A DNA stretch of 64,000 nucleotides from positions 137,114-201,113 of the forward strand of contig CAUYUJ010017994.1 in the NCBI GenBank assembly GCA_963575745.1, read 5' to 3'. Of this stretch, positions 1 through 10,189 are shown piece by piece. How positions within the stretch are numbered: position 1 is the stretch's first letter; the number at the start of each line of letters is the position of its first letter. The notes beneath the pieces are model-generated. The model was not told the DNA's origin. It was given only the letters and a program-made list of their open reading frames with translations, and ran no database searches. The position numbers and the translations under genes are program-made. This DNA is from Prorocentrum cordatum (lineage: Eukaryota > Sar > Dinophyceae > Prorocentrales > Prorocentraceae).

Positions 1-374
1 CCAAGACCCCCCTGGGGAGTCATGGTGCTCTCTTTTGACCCTACTAGAAGCCTATCAGTCTTCGCTGTTAGGTAAATAGCAGTGTTTGGTGGCCATCATG
101 ACCACCAAACCATACTATTCACATGTTTTTTTTGGTTTTCCGGTCAGGGTGGCCACGAAACCATACTATTCATAGTTTTTTTTGTTTTTTGGGTGTTCAA
201 AGGTCCACTAACATTACCAGGGAATGTCGTGGGACGCCTGGAAAACCAAAATTATCCCGGCAAAGCAACCTAACAGCGATGTGTAGGAGCATATCTGGAA
301 GCATTCCCCTCAAGATTCAGATGAGAATCCTGTCGTAGAATTCTGCTGTTCTCGCAGTCGTAGTCGCATTCGCG
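1..374. repeat. Macrosatellite linker, copy 1
   Basis: Non-CAGCCT spacer of the macrosatellite. It carries the motif 'tagaagcctatcagtcttcg' that recurs at the other linkers near 1927, 3590 and (shortened) 5290. It also holds short inverted repeats of the type GTGAATAG / CTATTCAC beside T-rich runs. The open frames here are short and unlike any protein I know, so I see no gene. Confidence 0.7.
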
Positions 375-1478
375 ATGGCAGTCGCAGTGGCAACGGCAGT
401 CGCAGTCACAGCCTCAGCCTCAGCCTGCCTCAGCCTCAGCCTCAGCCTGCCTCAGCCTCAGCCTCAGCCTGCCTCAGCCTCAGCCTCAGCCTCAGCCTCA
501 GTCTGCCTTCAGCCTCGGCCTCAGCCTCAGCCTGCCTCAGCCTCAGCCTGCATCAGCCTCAGCCTCAGCCTCAGCCTGCCTCAGCATCAGCCTGCCTCAG
601 CCTCAGCCTCAGCCTGCCTCAGCCTCAGCCTCAGCCTGCTTCAGCCTCAGCCTCAGCCTCAGCCTCAGCCTCAGCCTGCCTCAGCCTCAGCCTGCCTCAG
701 CCTCAGCCTCAGCCTCAGCCTCAGCCTCAGCCTCAGCCTCAGCCTCAGCCTCAGCCTCAGCCTCAGCCTCAGCCTCAGCCTCAGCCTCAGCCTCAGCCTG
801 CTCAGCCTCAGCCTCAGTCTGCCTTCAGCCTCAGCCTCAGCCTCAGCCTCAGCCTGCTCAGCCTCAGCCTCAGCCTCAGCCTGCCTCAGCATCAGCCTGC
901 CTCAGCCTCAGCCTCAGCCTCAGCCTCAGCCTCAGCCTCAGCAGCCTCAGCCTGCCTCAGCATCAGCCTGCCTCAGCCTCAGCCTCAGCCTCAGCCTCAG
1001 CCTCAGCCTCAGCCTGCTTCAGCCTCAGCCTCAGTCTGCCTTCAGCCTCGGCCTCAGCCTCAGCCTGCCTCAGCCTCAGCCTGCATCAGCCTCAGCCTCA
1101 GCCTCAGCCTGCCTCAGCATCAGCCTGCCTCAGCCTCAGCCTCAGCCTGCCTCAGCCTCAGCCTCAGCCTGCTTCAGCCTCAGCCTCAGTCTGCCTTCAG
1201 CCTCGGCCTCAGCCTCAGCCTCAGCCTCAGCCTCAGCCTCAGCCTCAGCCTCAGCCTCCTCAGCCTGCCTCAGCCTCAGCCTCAGCCTCAGCCTCAGCCT
1301 CATCAGCCTCAGCCTCAGCCTCAGCCTCAGCCTCAGCCTCAGCCTCAGCCTGCCTCAGCCTCAGCCTCAGCCTGCCTCAGCCTCAGCCTCAGCCTGCTTC
1401 AGCCTCAGCCTCAGTCTGCCTTCAGCCTCGGCCTCAGCCTCAGCCTGCCTCAGCCTCAGCATCAGCCTGCCTCAGCAT
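375..1478. repeat. CAGCCT hexamer array 1
   Basis: About 1.1 kb of CAGCCT units with occasional extra GCCT tetramers, which shift phase and keep all frames free of stops. A higher-order unit of about 155 bp is visible: the marker 'cagtctgccttcagcctcgg' sits at 1032 and 1187. The Ser/Ala/Gln/Pro/Leu-rich frames across it are translation artefacts. Confidence 0.9.
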
Positions 1479-1840
1479 TGAAATTGTGGCCCGGGAATGG
1501 AGTTCTGGGAACTCGAAGAACACGAAGTGGCCTAAAGTTGGCTCCGGGCATTCAAAATCGTGCCCAGGAATGGAGTTCTGGGAACTCGAAAACCACGAAG
1601 TGGCCTACAGTTAGCTCCGGGCATTCAAAATCATACCCAAGAATGGAATTCTGGGAACTCGAAGACCACGAAATGGCCTACAGTTGGCTCCGGGCATTCA
1701 AGATCATGCCCAGGAAAGGAGTTCTGGGAACTCGAAGAACACGAAGTGGCCTACAGTTGGCTCCGGGCATTCAAAAGCATGTCCAGGAATGGAGTTCTGG
1801 GAACTCGAAGACCACGAAGTGCGTTACTGTTTGCTTAAAA
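1479..1840. repeat. 73-bp satellite block 1
   Basis: Tandem copies of a 73-bp unit. The marker GCTCCGGG (or AGCTCCGG) falls at 1541, 1614, 1687 and 1760, exactly 73 bp apart. The unit carries 'ttctgggaactcgaag' and 'cacgaagtggcctacag'. Because 73 is not a multiple of 3 the frame rotates with each copy, which gives three overlapping pseudo-proteins. Confidence 0.92.
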
Positions 1841-2165
1841 CGAGTTCCCCGGCATCCCCCCGGCATCCTCCCCCGGATCGTGCCCAGATCCCCCTGGGGC
1901 GTCATGATGCTCTCTTTTGACCCTACTAGAAACCTATCAGTCTTCGCTGTTAGGTAAAAACATGTGAATAGCAGTGTTCGGTGGCCTTCATGGCCACGAC
2001 ACCATACTGTTCACAAGTTTGTTCAATTTTCTTGGGCGCCTGAAAACCAAAAAAAATGTGTTTATCCTGGCAAAGCAACCTAACAGCGATGTGTAGAAGC
2101 ATATCTGGAAGCATTCCCCTTAAGATTTAGGTGAGAATCCAGTTGTAGAATTCTGCTGTTCTCGC
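1841..2165. repeat. Macrosatellite linker, copy 2
   Basis: Starts 'gtgcgttactgtttgct', passes through CCCCTGGGGCGTCATGATG and 'tagaaacctatcagtcttcg', and ends 'gaattctgctgttctcgcag'. An imperfect hairpin pairs GTGAATAGCAGTG...GGTGGCC with GGCCACGACACCATACTGTTCAC at about 1966-2012. No gene seen. Confidence 0.75.
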
Positions 2166-3140
2166 AGTCGCAGCCTCAGCCTGCCTCGGCTTGCCTCGGC
2201 CTCAGCCTCAGCCTGCCTCGGCCTCAGCCTCAGCCTCAGCCTCAGCCTGCCTCAGCCTCAGCCTGCCTCAGCCTCAGCCTGCATCAGCCTCAGCCGCAGC
2301 CTGCCTCAGCCTCAGCCTCAGCCTCGGCCTCAGCCTCAGCCTGCCTCAGCTTCAGCCTTAGCCTCAGCCTGCCTCGGCTTGCCTCGGCCTCAGCCTCAGC
2401 CTGCCTCGGCCTCAGCCTCAGCCTCAGCCTGCCTCAGCCTCAGCCCTCAGCCTCAGCCTCAGCCTGCTCAGCCTCAGCTGCATCAGCCTCAGCCTCAGCC
2501 TGCCTCAGCACTGCCTCAGCCTCAGCCTGCCTCAGCCTCAGCCTCAGCCTGCCTCAGCCTCAGCCTCAGCCTCAGCCTGCCTCGGCTTGCCTCAGCCTCA
2601 GCCTCAGCCTGCCTCAGCATCAGCCTCAGCCTCAGCCTGCCTCAGCCTCAGCCTCAGCCTCTCAGCCTCAGCCTGCCTCAGCCTCAGCCTCAGCCTGCCT
2701 CAGCCTCAGCCTCAGCCTCAGCCGCAACTTGCCTCAGCCTCAGCCACAGCCTCAGCCTGCCTCAGCTTCAGCCTCAGCCTGCCTGGGCTTGCCTCGACCT
2801 CAGCCTCAGCCTGCCTCGGCCTCAGCCTCAGCCTGCCTCAGACTCAGCCTCAGCCTGCCTCAGCCTCAGCCTGCATCAGCCTCAGCCTCAGCCTGCCTCA
2901 GCCGCAGCTTGCCTCAGCCTCAGCTGCAGCCTCAGCCTCAGCCTGCCTCAGCTTCAGCGTCAGCCTCCCAGCCTCAGCCTGCATCAGCCTCAGCCTGCCT
3001 CGGCCTCAGCCTCAGCCTCAGCCTGCCTCAGCCTCAGCGTCAGCCTCCCAGCCTCAGCCTGCATCAGCCTCAGCCTCAGGCTCAGCCTGCCTCAGGCTCA
3101 GCCTGCCTCAGCCTCAGCCTGCCTCAGCCTCAGCCTCACA
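2166..3140. repeat. CAGCCT hexamer array 2
   Basis: Second CAGCCT array. It is more degenerate than the others, with CGGCTTGC, GCCGCAG and GCTTCAG variants, which suggests an older or less homogenised copy. Confidence 0.9.
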
Positions 3141-3495
3141 GTTGGCTCCGGGCAATCAAAATGTAGCCTGGGAATGGTGTTCTGGGAACACGAAGAACAC
3201 GAAGTGGCCTACAGATTGCTCCGGGCATTCAAAATGTGGCCCGGGAATTGTGTTCTGGGAACACGAAAAACACGAATTGGCCTACAGCTGGCTCCGGGCA
3301 TTCAAAATGTGGCCCGGGAATGGTGTTCTGGGAACTCGAAGAACACGAAGTGGCCTATAGTCGGCTCCGGGCATTCAAAATGTGTCCTGGGAATGGTGTT
3401 GTGGGAACACGAAGAACACGAAGTGGCCTACAGTTGGCTCCGGGCATTCAAAATCATGCCCAGGAATGGACTTCTGGGAACTCGAAGACCACGAA
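3141..3495. repeat. 73-bp satellite block 2
   Basis: Five 73-bp units; GCTCCG markers at 3145, 3218, 3291, 3364 and 3437, all exactly 73 bp apart. Confidence 0.92.
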
Positions 3496-3685
3496 GTGCG
3501 TTACTGTTTGCTCAAAACGAGTTCCCCGGCATCCCCCCGGATCGCGCCCAGATCCCCCTGGGGCGTCATGATGCTCTCTTTTGACCCTACTAGAAGCCTA
3601 TCAGTCTTCGCTGTTAGGAAATTATCCCGGCAAAGCAACCTAACAGCGATGTGTAGGAGCATATCTGGACGCATTCCCCTTGAAG
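3496..3685. repeat. Macrosatellite linker, copy 3 (short)
   Basis: Shorter linker that keeps CCCCTGGGGCGTCATGATG, the 'agaagcctatcagtcttcg' motif and 'caacctaacagcgatgtgta' but lacks the GTGAATAG hairpin section found in copies 2 and 4. This points to an internal deletion or a hairpin insertion polymorphism between units. Confidence 0.75.
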
Positions 3686-4872
3686 ATTCAGCCTCAGCCT
3701 CAATCTGCCTTCAGCCTCGGCCTCAGCCTCAGCCTGCCTCAGCCTCAGTCTGCCTCGGCCTCAGCCTCAGCCCGAGCCTGCCTCAGCCTCCGCCTCAGCC
3801 TCAGCCTGCCTCAGCCTCAGCCTCAGCCTGCCTCAGCCTCAGCCTGCCTCAGCCTCAGCCTGCTTCAGCCTCAGCCTCAGTCTGCATTCAGCCTCGGCCT
3901 CAGCCTCAGCCTGCCGCAGCCTCAGCCTGCATCAGCCTCAGCCTCAGCCTCAGCCTGCCTCAGCATCAGCCTGCCTCAGCCTCAGCCTCAGCCTGCCTCA
4001 GCCTCAGCCTCAGCCTGCTTCAGCCTCAGCCTCAGTCTGCCTTCAGCCTCGGCCTCAGCCTCAGCCTGCCTCAGCCTCAGCCTGCATCAGCCTCAGCCTC
4101 AGCCTCAGCCTGCCTCAGCCTCAGCCTCAGCCTGCCTCAGCCTCAGCCTCAGCCTGCTTCAGCCTCAGCCTCAGTCTGCCTTCAGCCTCGGCCTCAGCCT
4201 CAGCCTGCCTCAGCCTCAGCCTGCATCAGCCTCAGCCTCAGCCTCAGCCTGCCTCAGCATCAGCCTGCCTCAGCCTCAGCCTCAGCCTGCCTCAGCCTCA
4301 GCCTCAGCCTGCTTCAGCCTCAGCCTCAGTCTGCCTTCAGCCTCGGCCTCAGCCTCAGCCTGCCTCAGCCTCAGCCTGCATCAGCCTCAGCCTCAGCCTC
4401 AGCCTGCCTCAGCATCAGCCTGCCTCAGCCTCAGCCTCAGCCTGCCTCAGCCTCAGCCTCAGCCTGCTTCAGCCTCAGCCTCAGTCTGCCTTCAGCCTCG
4501 GCCTCAGCCTCAGCCTGCCTCAGCCTCAGCCTGCATCAGCCTCAGCCTCAGCCTCAGCCTCAGCCTGCCTCAGCCTCAGCCTCAGCCTCAGCCTCAGCCT
4601 CAGCCTCAGCCTCAGCCTCAGCCTGCTTCAGCCTCAGCCTCAGTCTGCCTTCAGCCTCGGCCTCAGCCTCAGCCTGCCTCAGCCTCAGCCTGCATCAGCC
4701 TCAGCCTCAGCCTCAGCCTGCCTCAGCATCAGCCTGCCTCAGCCTCAGCCTCAGCCTCAGCCTGCCTCAGCCTCAGCCTGCTTCAGCCTCAGCCTCAGTC
4801 TGCCTTCAGCCTCGGCCTCAGCCTCAGCCTGCCTCAGCCTCACCCTGCCTCAGCCTCAGCCTGCCTCAGCAT
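3686..4872. repeat. CAGCCT hexamer array 3
   Basis: Best homogenised CAGCCT array. The marker CAGTCTGCC occurs at 4033, 4172, 4327, 4482, 4641 and 4796, giving a higher-order period of about 155 bp. Confidence 0.92.
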
Positions 4873-5218
4873 TCAAAATGTGGCCCGGAAATGGAGTTCT
4901 GGGAACTCGAAGAACACGAAGTGGCCTACAGTTGGCTCCGGGCATTCAAAATCATGCCCAGGAATTCAGTTCTGGGAACTCGAAGACCACGAAGTGGCCT
5001 ACAGCTGGCTCCGGGCATTCAAAATGTGGCCCGGGAATGGTGTTCTGGGAACGCGAAGAACACGAAATGGCCTACAGTTGGCTCCGGGCATTCAAAATGT
5101 GGCCCGGGAATGGAGTTCTGGGAACTCGAAGACCACGAAGTGGCCTACAGTTGGCTCCGGGCATTCAGAACGTGGCCTGGGAGTGGAGTTCTGGGACCTC
5201 GAAGACCACGGAGTGTGT
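4873..5218. repeat. 73-bp satellite block 3
   Basis: GCTCCGGG markers at 4935, 5008, 5081 and 5154, all 73 bp apart, preceded by a partial unit joined directly to the CAGCCT array. Confidence 0.92.
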
Positions 5219-5550
5219 AACTGTTGGGTAAAACAAAAATCCCCGGCACTCCCCCGGATCGCGCCCATACCCCCCTGGGGCGTCATGATGCTCTCTTTTG
5301 GCAGCGTTAGGTGGCCTTCATGGCCACGAAACACTACTATTCACACGTTGCTTTGGTTTTTGGGGCGTCCCACGACACCCCCTGGCCAGTTTGTGGACCT
5401 CTGAAAACAAAAAAAAAAAAAAAAACTGTGAATAGCATGGTTTCGATGCCTCCCTGACCGAAAAAAACGAAACAAACTGTGAATAGCATGGTTTCGTGGC
5501 CATGTTCTCACCTAGCACTGCTATTCACAAGTTTTTTTTGTTTTCTGGCG
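5219..5550. repeat. Macrosatellite linker 4 with foldback motifs
   Basis: Contains three 'CTGTGAATAGCATGG' or 'GCTATTCACA' type repeats in both orientations (5330-5345, 5425-5445, 5478-5530) bounded by A- or T-runs. The pair at 5478 and 5519 can form a hairpin. Probably a small foldback element or satellite end. No gene. Confidence 0.6.
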
Positions 5551-6180
5551 CTTGATGATGGTGGTGATGGTGATGGTGGTGATGATGGTGATGTTGATGA
5601 TAATGATGCTGGTGATGAGTACGATGATGAGGATGACGATGACAATGATGCTAATCAGGACGAGTATGATGACGATGATGACGATGATGATGACGATGAC
5701 GATGATGATGATGATGATGATGATGACGATGCTAACGATGCTGACGAGTCTGCTGACGATGGTGATGATGATGACGATGATGATGGTGCTTATGATTATG
5801 AAGTTGATTGATGTATGTGTGTTGTTGATGTTGATGGTGATGAAAAGACCATGTTGATGATGTTACGGGGCATGATGTTGATGCTGATGTTGATGATGAT
5901 GGTGGTGTCGATGTTGATGATGGTGTTCACTCTGGTGATTGTGTTGATGATGTCGATGGTAATGTCAATGATGGTGATGCTGATGATGATGATTGTAGTT
6001 TTTATTCGTAGTATTATTAGTATTATTATTGAAATTATAAGAATAACTGTTATTGTTATTCTCAGTGTGATGTTGTTGATGATCGTGATGATGATGGTGA
6101 TGATGCTGATCGTGCTCATTGTGGTAATGGTAATGAAGAGGATGACGAGGATGAAGTTGGGGAACAGGATGTGGAACTGA
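5551..6180. repeat. GAT/ATG trinucleotide array
   Basis: Dense GAT repeats to about 5815, decaying into ATG/TTG-rich sequence with an AT-rich patch at 6000-6060. The Asp-rich and Met-rich frames are repeat artefacts. Confidence 0.88.
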
Positions 6181-6715
6181 CATGAGGCACGATATACAGA
6201 AGAGGGTGCAGGAGGGGGAGGGAGGAGGAGGAGGAGGAGGAGGATGAGGACCAGTGTGAACCCACGACTCATCAACGATGTTGAAGTACACGCTCCCTCC
6301 ACGATCCCTCCTCTTCACAGCCCCTACAAAAGGGTTCATGTAAGTTTCCATATGGGAAACTGTTGCCAATGTTTAGGCATCAGGGCCATCAACGGTGTGG
6401 AAGTCTCAAGCAAAACGCCTGGTCCGCCCTTTCGACCGACCCCGGGGTGCGAAAGGGAGGAGCCATCTATGAGGACAAGGAATGGAGGTGGAGGAGGAGG
6501 GGGGGGGGGGGGAAGAGGAGGATGAGGAGGGGGAGGAGGAGGAGGAAGCTGACGATGAAGATAGGCATAGTAGGATCAGGAGGAGGACCAGTGTAAACCC
6601 AAGAGCCATCACTTATGTTGCAATAAACCGTCCCTCCAAGCTGCCTCTTCAAATGCTCCTCCACGGATTCATTCTCACAGGGAAATGTCCCCGCTGGAAG
6701 GCAACCAACCGATTG
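6181..6715. repeat. GGA tracts and paired dispersed repeat
   Basis: Two GGA microsatellites (about 6207-6245 and 6481-6555) are each followed by a diverged copy of a module beginning 'aggaccagtgt[ga/aa]aaccca' (6247 and 6583). Between them, 6384-6490 is a copy of a dispersed element with CTGGTCCGCCCTTTCGAC, also found near 7285 and, inverted, at 63846-64000. Confidence 0.65.
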
Positions 6716-6719
6716 AACA

Positions 6720-6915
6720 CCCAGAATTGTGCCAGAACGCCAATTCTGGGATCTCAGCGCCGCAAATCACCATGCTTGTTGTCTCTTGACGATCCTGAAT
6801 CGTGCCAGAACACCATTCCTGGGACTTCAACACCGCGAATCAACGTGACTGTTGAGTCCAGACGTTCCAACATCGCGCCAAAACACCATTTCTGGGACGT
6901 TACCTACGAGAATAT
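6720..6915. repeat. Diverged 73-bp satellite, three copies
   Basis: Three tandem units with TTC(C)TGGGA at about 6744, 6817 and 6890, again 73 bp apart. Each has GCCAGAAC(A/G)CC before and a CCGC(A/G)AATCA segment after the motif. Phase and landmarks match the 73-bp unit of the first 5 kb, so it appears to be a diverged branch of that family. Confidence 0.7.
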
Positions 6916-6939
6916 ATGAAACTGCTGCACTCTCTTACG

Positions 6940-7270
6940 ACGGATGTGCGCGGCGCTAAGGCGGGAACCACATTTTAAAGAGGAGTCATCCTTGATCCGT
7001 GAAGCTTGTGCAAACGTTTGAGACGAATGCGCGCGGCGCTAAGGCGAGAGCAACGTTTTGAAGAAGGACCGTCCTCCATTCGTGAAAATCTGGCAAATTT
7101 CATGAGCGGCAGTGGCGGCGCTAAGGCGAGAGCCACAGTTCGAATAGGGACCGCCCTCCATCCGTGAAGCTGCTGCGAAATTTAAGAACCAATGTTCGCG
7201 GCGCTAAAGCGAGAACCGCATTTTGAAAAAGGATAACCCTCCATCCGTGAACTCGTTGCAACTTTCAAAT
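6940..7270. repeat. 83-bp tandem repeat, four copies
   Basis: GCGGCGCTAA(G/A) occurs at 6950, 7033, 7115 and 7198, spacing 82-83 bp. Each is followed by GCGAGAGCCAC-like and CCTCCATCCGTGAA-like segments. A similar single module (inverted) is at 63920-63975. Confidence 0.8.
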
Positions 7271-7284
7271 TTGAGGGTCCGAAA

Positions 7285-7390
7285 TTGTGAAGAAATCTCA
7301 GGCGAAACGCCCGGCCCGCCCTTTCAAACAGCCTCGGGATGTTACAGGGAGGAGTTATCCATCAGCCAAAGCAATGATGGAGGAGGAGGA
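7285..7390 (+). repeat. Dispersed repeat copy
   Basis: Carries CGCCCGGCCCGCCCTTTCAA then a CAGGGAGGAGTTATCC segment leading straight into a GGA tract. The same order occurs at 6384-6490 and, on the minus strand, at 63990-63840. Confidence 0.7.
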
Positions 7391-7709
7391 TGAGCAGCAA
7401 GAGGAGGATGAGGAGTTGGTGGATTAGGAAGGGTAGGGCACGGTGGGATGATGATGATGCTGATGATGGTGGTGGTGATGGTGATGATGATGCTGATGGT
7501 CATGATGATTATGATGACAATGCTGATGATGAGGATGATGACGATGATGCGGATGATAGTGATGATTTTGACGATGTTGATGACTATGGTGATGGCTATG
7601 ACGATGATGATGATTATGATGCTGATGCTGGTCATGATGGATCTGGGTATGATGATGGTGGCGGTGGTGTTGGTGCTGATGATGTTGATTATGCCGGTGG
7701 TGGTGACGG

Positions 7710-7743
<34 letters not shown>

Positions 7744-8395
7744 GATGGTGATGATGATGACCGTGACGGTGCTGATGATGATGATGATGATGATGTTGGT
7801 GATGGTGACGGTGAGCCTGGTGATGGTGGTAGCGATAATGATGATGTTGATGACGATGATGAGGATCCTGGTGAGAACACAGTTTTCACTATGATGAAGA
7901 TGACGGTGACACCGACGACGACGCTGATGATGATGAGCACGATCATGATGGTGATGATGAGGATGGTGGTGATGATGATGATGATGATGATGATGATGAC
8001 GCTGATGGTGGTGATGGTGATGATACTGATAATTCCGATGATTCCGATGATGAAAATGATGATGATGATGCTGCTGATGCTGCTGATGATGGTCATGATG
8101 ATGGTGATTGTCGTGGTGATGATGGTGCTGATGATGATTATGTTGAGGGGGATGATGATGATGTTGAGGAGGATGATGATGGTGATGTTGATGATGATGT
8201 TGATGATGATGCTGATGATGATGCTGATGATGGTCATGATGATGCTGCTGATGATGATGGTGACGATGATGATGAGGATATTGATGAAATTGCTGAGAAT
8301 GCTGATGATCATGCTGATGAGAAGAGGAGGGAGAAAACGAGGAGGAGGAGGAGGAGGAGTGGCAGGAGGAGGAGGCCGGGCTGGGGGATGATGGA
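7390..8395. repeat. GAT trinucleotide array (second)
   Basis: About 1 kb of GAT/ATG repeats with GGT and GCT variants, ending in GGA repeats near 8340-8390. Apparent Asp-, Met-, Ile- and Ser-rich proteins on both strands are artefacts. Confidence 0.9.
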
Positions 8396-9050
8396 ATATG
8401 AGGATGAGGATGAGGATATTCGGACGGATTCCATGTTTCCTTCGTTTTCCAAGGGGCGGACGTAAAGTCAATCCTTTTTCATCGGCTGTTGCTTCGCGTT
8501 TCTACCTACATCTTCCGAACGATGAGTCACGCTTTGCGCTGTCCCGCGACTCGCGCTGGAGCTTCCACGAATTTCCCGAGATATGTCTTGGCATCTCTGG
8601 CTTTACCTCGATCTGTCTGGACTTACATATCGCCTTACGTAGATTTGCCTCGGCTCTATTGGCTCGATCCCTGCAGGTCGACTGGAGAAGATTCGTCACA
8701 TCCTCAGGAGCGCTGCCTGGGCCCAGGACGATGCCTCTGATGTCCTGGGCGGCCGCCAGCATGGCCTGCACGCCTTGCTGGCGGCCGTCCAGGCATGCGC
8801 CAGACAGATCCAGCAGAACCGAGGTCCTCCCCCAAGGGGCGCGAAAATATTCGCGCCTCGCGCGTCGCGGCCTGGGCCGGACAACTGGCTTTCCCCAGTG
8901 TGGCCTCCCGAGGGCGCGAAGATATCCGCGCATCGTGCATCGCGGGGCGCGACGATCGAAGTTAGGTGGGGGCCCTTGGGAATCTTCCGGAAGCACCTGG
9001 AACAAATTAGAAAATTATCCCTGTGCGACCCTACCTTGGAGTTGGAGCAT
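8396..9050. other. Mostly unique sequence with exon-like patch
   Basis: No protein family recognised. The minus-strand frame at about 8660-8850 reads 'LLDLSGACLDGRQQGVQAML' and is less repetitive than its surroundings, so it could be an exon, but no splice sites decide it. Two CG-rich palindromic repeats lie at 8835-8885 and 8907-8955. Confidence 0.3.
8835..8955 (+). repeat. Palindromic GGCGCGAAnATATTCGCGCC repeat, two copies
   Basis: Two neighbouring copies of GGGCGCGAA-GATA-TCGCGC type sequence followed by a CGCG-rich tail. The first runs 'ggggcgcgaaaatattcgcg', the second 'agggcgcgaagatatccgcg'. A third copy lies inverted at about 61135-61185. Confidence 0.65.
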
Positions 9051-9054
9051 TTAG

Positions 9055-9245
9055 GAAAACAACATCTACACCGACAGCTACATTTACATCTACACCTGCA
9101 TCTACATCTACATCAACATCAACAGCGAGACTCACATCTACATCTACAACTACACCTACATCTACACCTGCATCTACATCTACATCTACATCTGCACTTA
9201 CATCCACATCTACACCTACACCTACACCTACATCTACATCTACAC
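9055..9245. repeat. CTACAT/CTACAC hexamer repeat
   Basis: Repeats of CATCTA and CACCTA hexamers. The Leu/His- and Ser/Thr-rich frames across it are artefacts. Confidence 0.9.
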
Positions 9246-9299
9246 TGTCGCATTGGTTTCGTTTTTGTGTTGCATTGCCTTTGATGTTGCTATTGCCTT

Positions 9300-9690
9300 T
9301 GCTTTTGCTATGCTATGATATGCTATGCTGCGCTATGCGATGTTATGCTATGCTATGCTGCGCAATGCTATGATATGATATGATGTGCTGTGCTATGCTG
9401 TGCTATGCTATGATATGGTATGCTGAGCTACGATATGCTGTGCTAAGCGATGATTGGCTAAGCTTAGCTATGCTATGCTGCGCTAATGCTGCGCTGCGCT
9501 ATGCTGCGTTGCGCTAAACTAAGCGAAGGTAAACTATGTTAAGCTAAACTAAGCTAAGCTAGGCTACGCTAAGCTAAGCTAAGCCACGCTAAGATAAGCT
9601 AAGCTAGGCTAGGCAAAGCTAAGCTAGGCTAAGATGAGCTAAGCTAAGCTAAGCTAAGCTAAGATGAGTTAAGTTAGGCTAGGCTAAGCT
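9300..9690. repeat. Degenerate GCTA pentamer repeat
   Basis: TATGC/GCTAT units grade into AAGCT/TAAGC units over about 390 bp. Such 5-bp repeats are stop-rich; no gene is present. Confidence 0.85.
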
Positions 9691-9699
9691 GGGTGAACC

Positions 9700-10185
9700 C
9701 AGGGGGCGCAACTGGGGGAACGAAGAGGAAGAGGGGAGGATGAGGATGAGGAGGAAGATGATCATCGGAGTGGTCGCTCGCTGAGGGGACGGATATACAT
9801 ATATATATATATATATAGAACCACGCGCGCTTCGCGCGCGCTTAGGTTCTAGTCAGTCCCGCGACCACGCTCAACACCGCCTATGCCGCCACGGCTACCA
9901 CCGCCCTTTCCGCCATCACCGCGGTCATGACCACTTCTGATTCCATGTCCATTCTGGGCATGACCCCCCCATCCACAACGATTGCACTGTCCACGACCAC
10001 TATAACGGCCATTGGTTCAACCTCTGCCTGTACCACCACCAATACCACTACCATTGCCACTGCCACTGCCGCGAATCCACGACCACTATCATTACCACCA
10101 CGGCAAGTGCCACCGCCACGACCATCCTAATCGTCGGTAGGACCACAACCGGCGCACGAACTTAAGCCAACTGCAGCCATCACCA
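9700..10185. other. Spacer with GGA and ACCAC-rich sequence
   Basis: GGA-rich patch (9720-9760), a TA run with hairpin (9793-9851), then ACCAC/CACTG-rich sequence. The short frames at 9881-10130 are low complexity. No recognised gene. Confidence 0.5.
9793..9851 (+). repeat. TA run plus AGAACC hairpin element, copy 1
   Basis: A TA run abuts a nested hairpin at 9816-9851: outer arms TAGAACC / GGTTCTA and an inner CGCGCGC-TTCG-CGCGCG-type stem. The same combination occurs at 46190-46270. Confidence 0.75.
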
Positions 10186-10189
10186 CCAC

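Noticed and set aside
375-5404. Long Ser/Ala/Pro/Gln/Leu-rich open frames of up to 612 residues
   Set aside because: They follow CAGCCT and 73-bp repeats, overlap in all frames, and owe their length to stop-free repeat units.
5479-8471. Asp-rich, Met-rich and Ile/Thr-rich frames
   Set aside because: Direct translations of GAT/ATG microsatellites on both strands.
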